Shown here: one piece after another, positions 6,638-8,522 of the stretch
Position numbering within the stretch: position 1 is the stretch's first letter
Layout: every line of letters starts with the position of its first letter
NCBI GenBank assembly: GCA_903930165.1
Contig: CAIYXO010000404.1
Coordinates: forward strand, 1 to 8,522
Length of the DNA: 8,522 nt
Direction: 5' to 3'
From: an uncultured Verrucomicrobiota bacterium
GTDB lineage: Bacteria; Verrucomicrobiota; Verrucomicrobiia; Limisphaerales; UBA9464
Position numbers and translations under genes: made by a program
The notes under the pieces: generated by a model
Seen by the model: only the letters and a program-made list of their open reading frames with translations
Told to the model about the DNA's origin: nothing
Database searches by the model: none

Positions 6638-8386
6638 GTGAAGCCCAGACGCTACCGCAGACACCTGCACACCCCGGTCGGAGCGATCCTGCTTCTACTG
6701 CTCTCCGCGATGACGCTCTTCGGGCAGAGCTTCGGCTTCATGCCGGAACTCCTTCCGGAGCCCTTCGGAGGGGTCATCTTCGTCCAGCGTACCGTCACAA
6801 GCCCCCTCGACCTCGACCGCGATCGACGCATCGATCTGGTCCTGTCCACCGAGCTCGCACAGGGCTCGCGAAGTGGGACGCGTCGCTACCTGGCGCCATC
6901 GCCCGGCACCCGTTTCGTGGGCTCGAGCATCACGACGAACCGCACCGTGAGCCCGTTCTTCGGTCCCCCGGGCCGGCCGATGACCGAGACCCGGGAAGCG
7001 GAGTTGGGCCTCGTCATCGATCCCTTGAATCCTCCGCCCCTGCTGACGAACGGATGGTTCCGGATCGACGACAACATCAGCGACGACACCGGACGGACGA
7101 ACTGGGGCCTGATCCGCCAACAGTTCCATCTGGGATTGCTCATCCAGCGAGACGACGGAGTCCACAGCGGCTGGTTGCGGATGGACAAATCGGCCGCGGG
7201 CATCTGGGGCATCCAAGCCTTCGCCGTTCACCCGCAGCCTGGACAACCACTGGCCGTTGGAGAGATCCCCCCGACGACGCTTCCGCTCATCGTCGAGTGG
7301 ATGCCCAACTACACCCGGCTCACCGTGTCGAACGACACCACCACCAGACAGATCTTCCTGGGCGTGCATCGGTGGACCAACCATGTCGATCACAGCCATG
7401 GTCAGGTGGTGGATCTGCGCGGTCAGGATGACTGGCTCTGGGCGACCTCCTCCGGCGACACCAACACGCTTCTCTCGCTGGAGCCCCGGACCCGCCTCGA
7501 TGTGCCGCCTCCCGGCGGAATCCAGTCGCGTTCCCGCTTGGGCCTCATGGTGCTCTCGGTGGCGACCGACGCAGACGGGCTCGTCGAGGAACGTGGCCCG
7601 TTGGCAAACCAGCCTTCCGGCTATTTCGGCTTCAAGGGAACCGGATATCGCGGATGGATCCACCTCGTGCGGGACACCTGGGTCGCCCGCTTTTCGACTT
7701 CGGCGACCGTCGTGAATGGTCCTTCGCTCGCATCCGGACCGGGCAATTCGAGTTCAGCCCTGGATTTGGATCTCAACAACGATGGCTGGAACGATTTCAT
7801 CCTGATCAACGAGGAGTTCATCAACGCCGACTTCAGCCGGACCGATCGATACTTCCATCCCCTCTCCGACTGCGCGCTCTTCATCCCGAGCGGCGGGGAC
7901 GATACGCCCTACACTCCCATCGGCTCGACTCTGGTGATCGATCCCGCCGGTACCTGGAGTACCAACAGGACCACCTTGGAATTCTCGTGGCGGAGCGGCT
8001 TCGTCGCCTCCGACCGGGGTGGGACCTACCTCGAGAACGGATACATGGGAGTCCGTTTCACCGGCCGGGATGGGGTCCATCACGGATGGCTCCGGTGGAA
8101 TGCCGGATCGCTGCAGTTTGGACCTGTCACGTCCGTGGTGAATCCCTGGCCGGCGGAACCGGTCACCGTCGGGCAACCCGCCCCAGGCTCCCTGCGGATC
8201 CGACGGACGGCGAATGCGTTGGCCGCCTATTGGCCGATGGGCACCACGGGTGTTCTGGAGCGACGACCGGCAGTGGAGGGTGGCTCCCTGAACCAAGGAT
8301 GGACCCCGGTCACTTCCAGCGCGGCGAACGAGCACGTCGAGGCCAGTCTGGAAGGTGCCCTGTTCCGATTCCGGCCGACGCCATAG
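6638..8386 (+). CDS. Secreted protein with duplicated FG-GAP/VCBS-like and GWLR modules (582 aa)
   Basis: Function unknown. The N-terminus is a clear signal peptide: basic RRYRRH region, hydrophobic core at about 14-28, likely cleavage near residues 29-30. The mature protein contains two related modules. Module A (about 44-209) starts with DLDRDRRIDLVL (58-69) and ends with DGVHSGWLR (173-181) and PGQPLAVG. Module B (about 370-512) starts with DLDLNNDGWNDFIL (376-389), a good Ca2+-binding-like loop, and ends with DGVHHGWLR (478-486) and AEPVTVG. A shorter related segment ends with GYRGWIHL (336-343). The tail (518-582, WTPV ... LFRFRP) resembles C-terminal domains common in Verrucomicrobiota extracellular proteins. 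Export to the periplasm, surface or outside is expected; I see no PEP-CTERM or LPXTG anchor. The start is GTG at 6638, supported by the signal peptide that begins there; no Shine-Dalgarno is present. A 77-bp repeat flanks the gene on each side. Confidence 0.87.
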   Translation: MKPRRYRRHLHTPVGAILLLLLSAMTLFGQSFGFMPELLPEPFGGVIFVQRTVTSPLDLDRDRRIDLVLSTELAQGSRSGTRRYLAPSPGTRFVGSSITTNRTVSPFFGPPGRPMTETREAELGLVIDPLNPPPLLTNGWFRIDDNISDDTGRTNWGLIRQQFHLGLLIQRDDGVHSGWLRMDKSAAGIWGIQAFAVHPQPGQPLAVGEIPPTTLPLIVEWMPNYTRLTVSNDTTTRQIFLGVHRWTNHVDHSHGQVVDLRGQDDWLWATSSGDTNTLLSLEPRTRLDVPPPGGIQSRSRLGLMVLSVATDADGLVEERGPLANQPSGYFGFKGTGYRGWIHLVRDTWVARFSTSATVVNGPSLASGPGNSSSALDLDLNNDGWNDFILINEEFINADFSRTDRYFHPLSDCALFIPSGGDDTPYTPIGSTLVIDPAGTWSTNRTTLEFSWRSGFVASDRGGTYLENGYMGVRFTGRDGVHHGWLRWNAGSLQFGPVTSVVNPWPAEPVTVGQPAPGSLRIRRTANALAAYWPMGTTGVLERRPAVEGGSLNQGWTPVTSSAANEHVEASLEGALFRFRPTP

Positions 8387-8416
8387 GAACCCAGAACGGG
8401 TCTGAAGGTTCGAAGA

Positions 8417-8493
8417 GGTACGGAGTCCCGGCTTCAGCCGGCGGAAACCCTGCCGGTCCGAACACCTCGGAGTCCAACCCGCCGGCCCGTCGC
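8417..8493 (+). repeat. 77-bp dispersed repeat, copy 2 (downstream of the secreted-protein gene)
   Basis: Direct copy of 6379-6455, 75/77 identical, beginning 30 bp after the TAG of the secreted-protein gene. The palindrome CCGGCT-TC-AGCCGG is at 8428-8441. Without a T tract it is not a standard terminator, but the structured RNA could protect or end the transcript. Confidence 0.9.
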
Positions 8494-8505
8494 TGAAGAT
8501 CCACA

Positions 8506-8522
8506 CCGGCTGAAGCCAGGAC
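8506..8522 (-). repeat. Inverted partial copy of the 77-bp repeat, cut by the window end
   Basis: The reverse complement of 8506-8522 (GTCCTGGCTTCAGCCGG) matches the start of the repeat (GTCCCGGCTTCAGCCGG at 8425-8441) at 16 of 17 positions. It could be the beginning of an oppositely oriented unit, making a paired inverted arrangement with copy 2 and a loop of about 64 nt. The rest lies outside the window. Confidence 0.6.

Noticed and set aside
5077..7431. Plus-strand open frame of 784 codons opposite the RlmD-like gene and into the secreted-protein gene
   Set aside because: It is antisense to catalytic motifs of the methyltransferase, crosses intergenic repeats, and overlaps the signal-peptide gene in another frame; it has no recognisable domain.
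8388..8402. Terminator for the secreted-protein gene (ACCC-AGAAC-GGGT)
   Set aside because: The stem is only 4 bp with no following T tract; the nearby 77-bp repeat is a likelier source of structure.
6379..8493. Composite transposon or insertion sequence bounded by the 77-bp repeats
   Set aside because: No transposase, integrase or recombinase lies between them; the only gene is a secreted protein, and no target-site duplication is evident.

Overview
The window is GC-rich bacterial DNA with five genes: four on the minus strand and, at the right end, one on the plus strand. The organism is probably a member of the Verrucomicrobiota or a relative in the PVC group. I infer this from three things: a secreted protein with repeated 'GWLR' modules and a C-terminal tail of a kind common there, near-absence of Shine-Dalgarno sequences, and intergenic DNA rich in short dispersed repeats. 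No ribosomal or phylogenetic marker is present, so the assignment is tentative.

Layout. Positions 1-43 hold an intrinsic-terminator-like hairpin for the minus-strand gene at 61-2301. That gene encodes a 746-residue membrane protein of unknown function with one textbook EF-hand loop near its N-terminus and hydrophobic segments near its C-terminus. A 303-bp gap follows. Next come two genes 26 bp apart, probably one operon: a PCCH-motif SAM methyltransferase (3627-4850, transcribed first) and an Rsm22/METTL17-family methyltransferase (2605-3600). A 166-bp spacer carries two opposed arrays of an 8-bp unit (GTTGAAAG/GTTGAAGG). Beyond it lies a TRAM-domain RNA uracil-C5 methyltransferase of the RlmD/RumA/TrmA family (5017-6183). 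The 454-bp divergent intergenic region (6184-6637) contains 'CCACGGAGA' repeats and a 77-bp dispersed repeat. The last gene (6638-8386, plus strand) encodes a 582-residue secreted protein. A second copy of the 77-bp repeat, 75/77 identical and in the same orientation, starts 30 bp after its stop codon.

How the genes relate. Three consecutive minus-strand genes encode SAM-dependent methyltransferases of families tied to RNA or ribosomes. Two of them (RlmD-like and Rsm22-like) keep the four cysteines expected to hold a [4Fe-4S] cluster, so the cluster looks like an rRNA-modification or ribosome-assembly neighbourhood. The EF-hand membrane protein and the secreted protein show no evident functional link to it.

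I found no clear previously undescribed defence or mobile system. The items most worth checking are the opposed octamer arrays that supply a stop codon, the paired 77-bp repeats around the secreted-protein gene, the uncharacterised EF-hand membrane protein, and the pairing of two predicted Fe-S methyltransferases.
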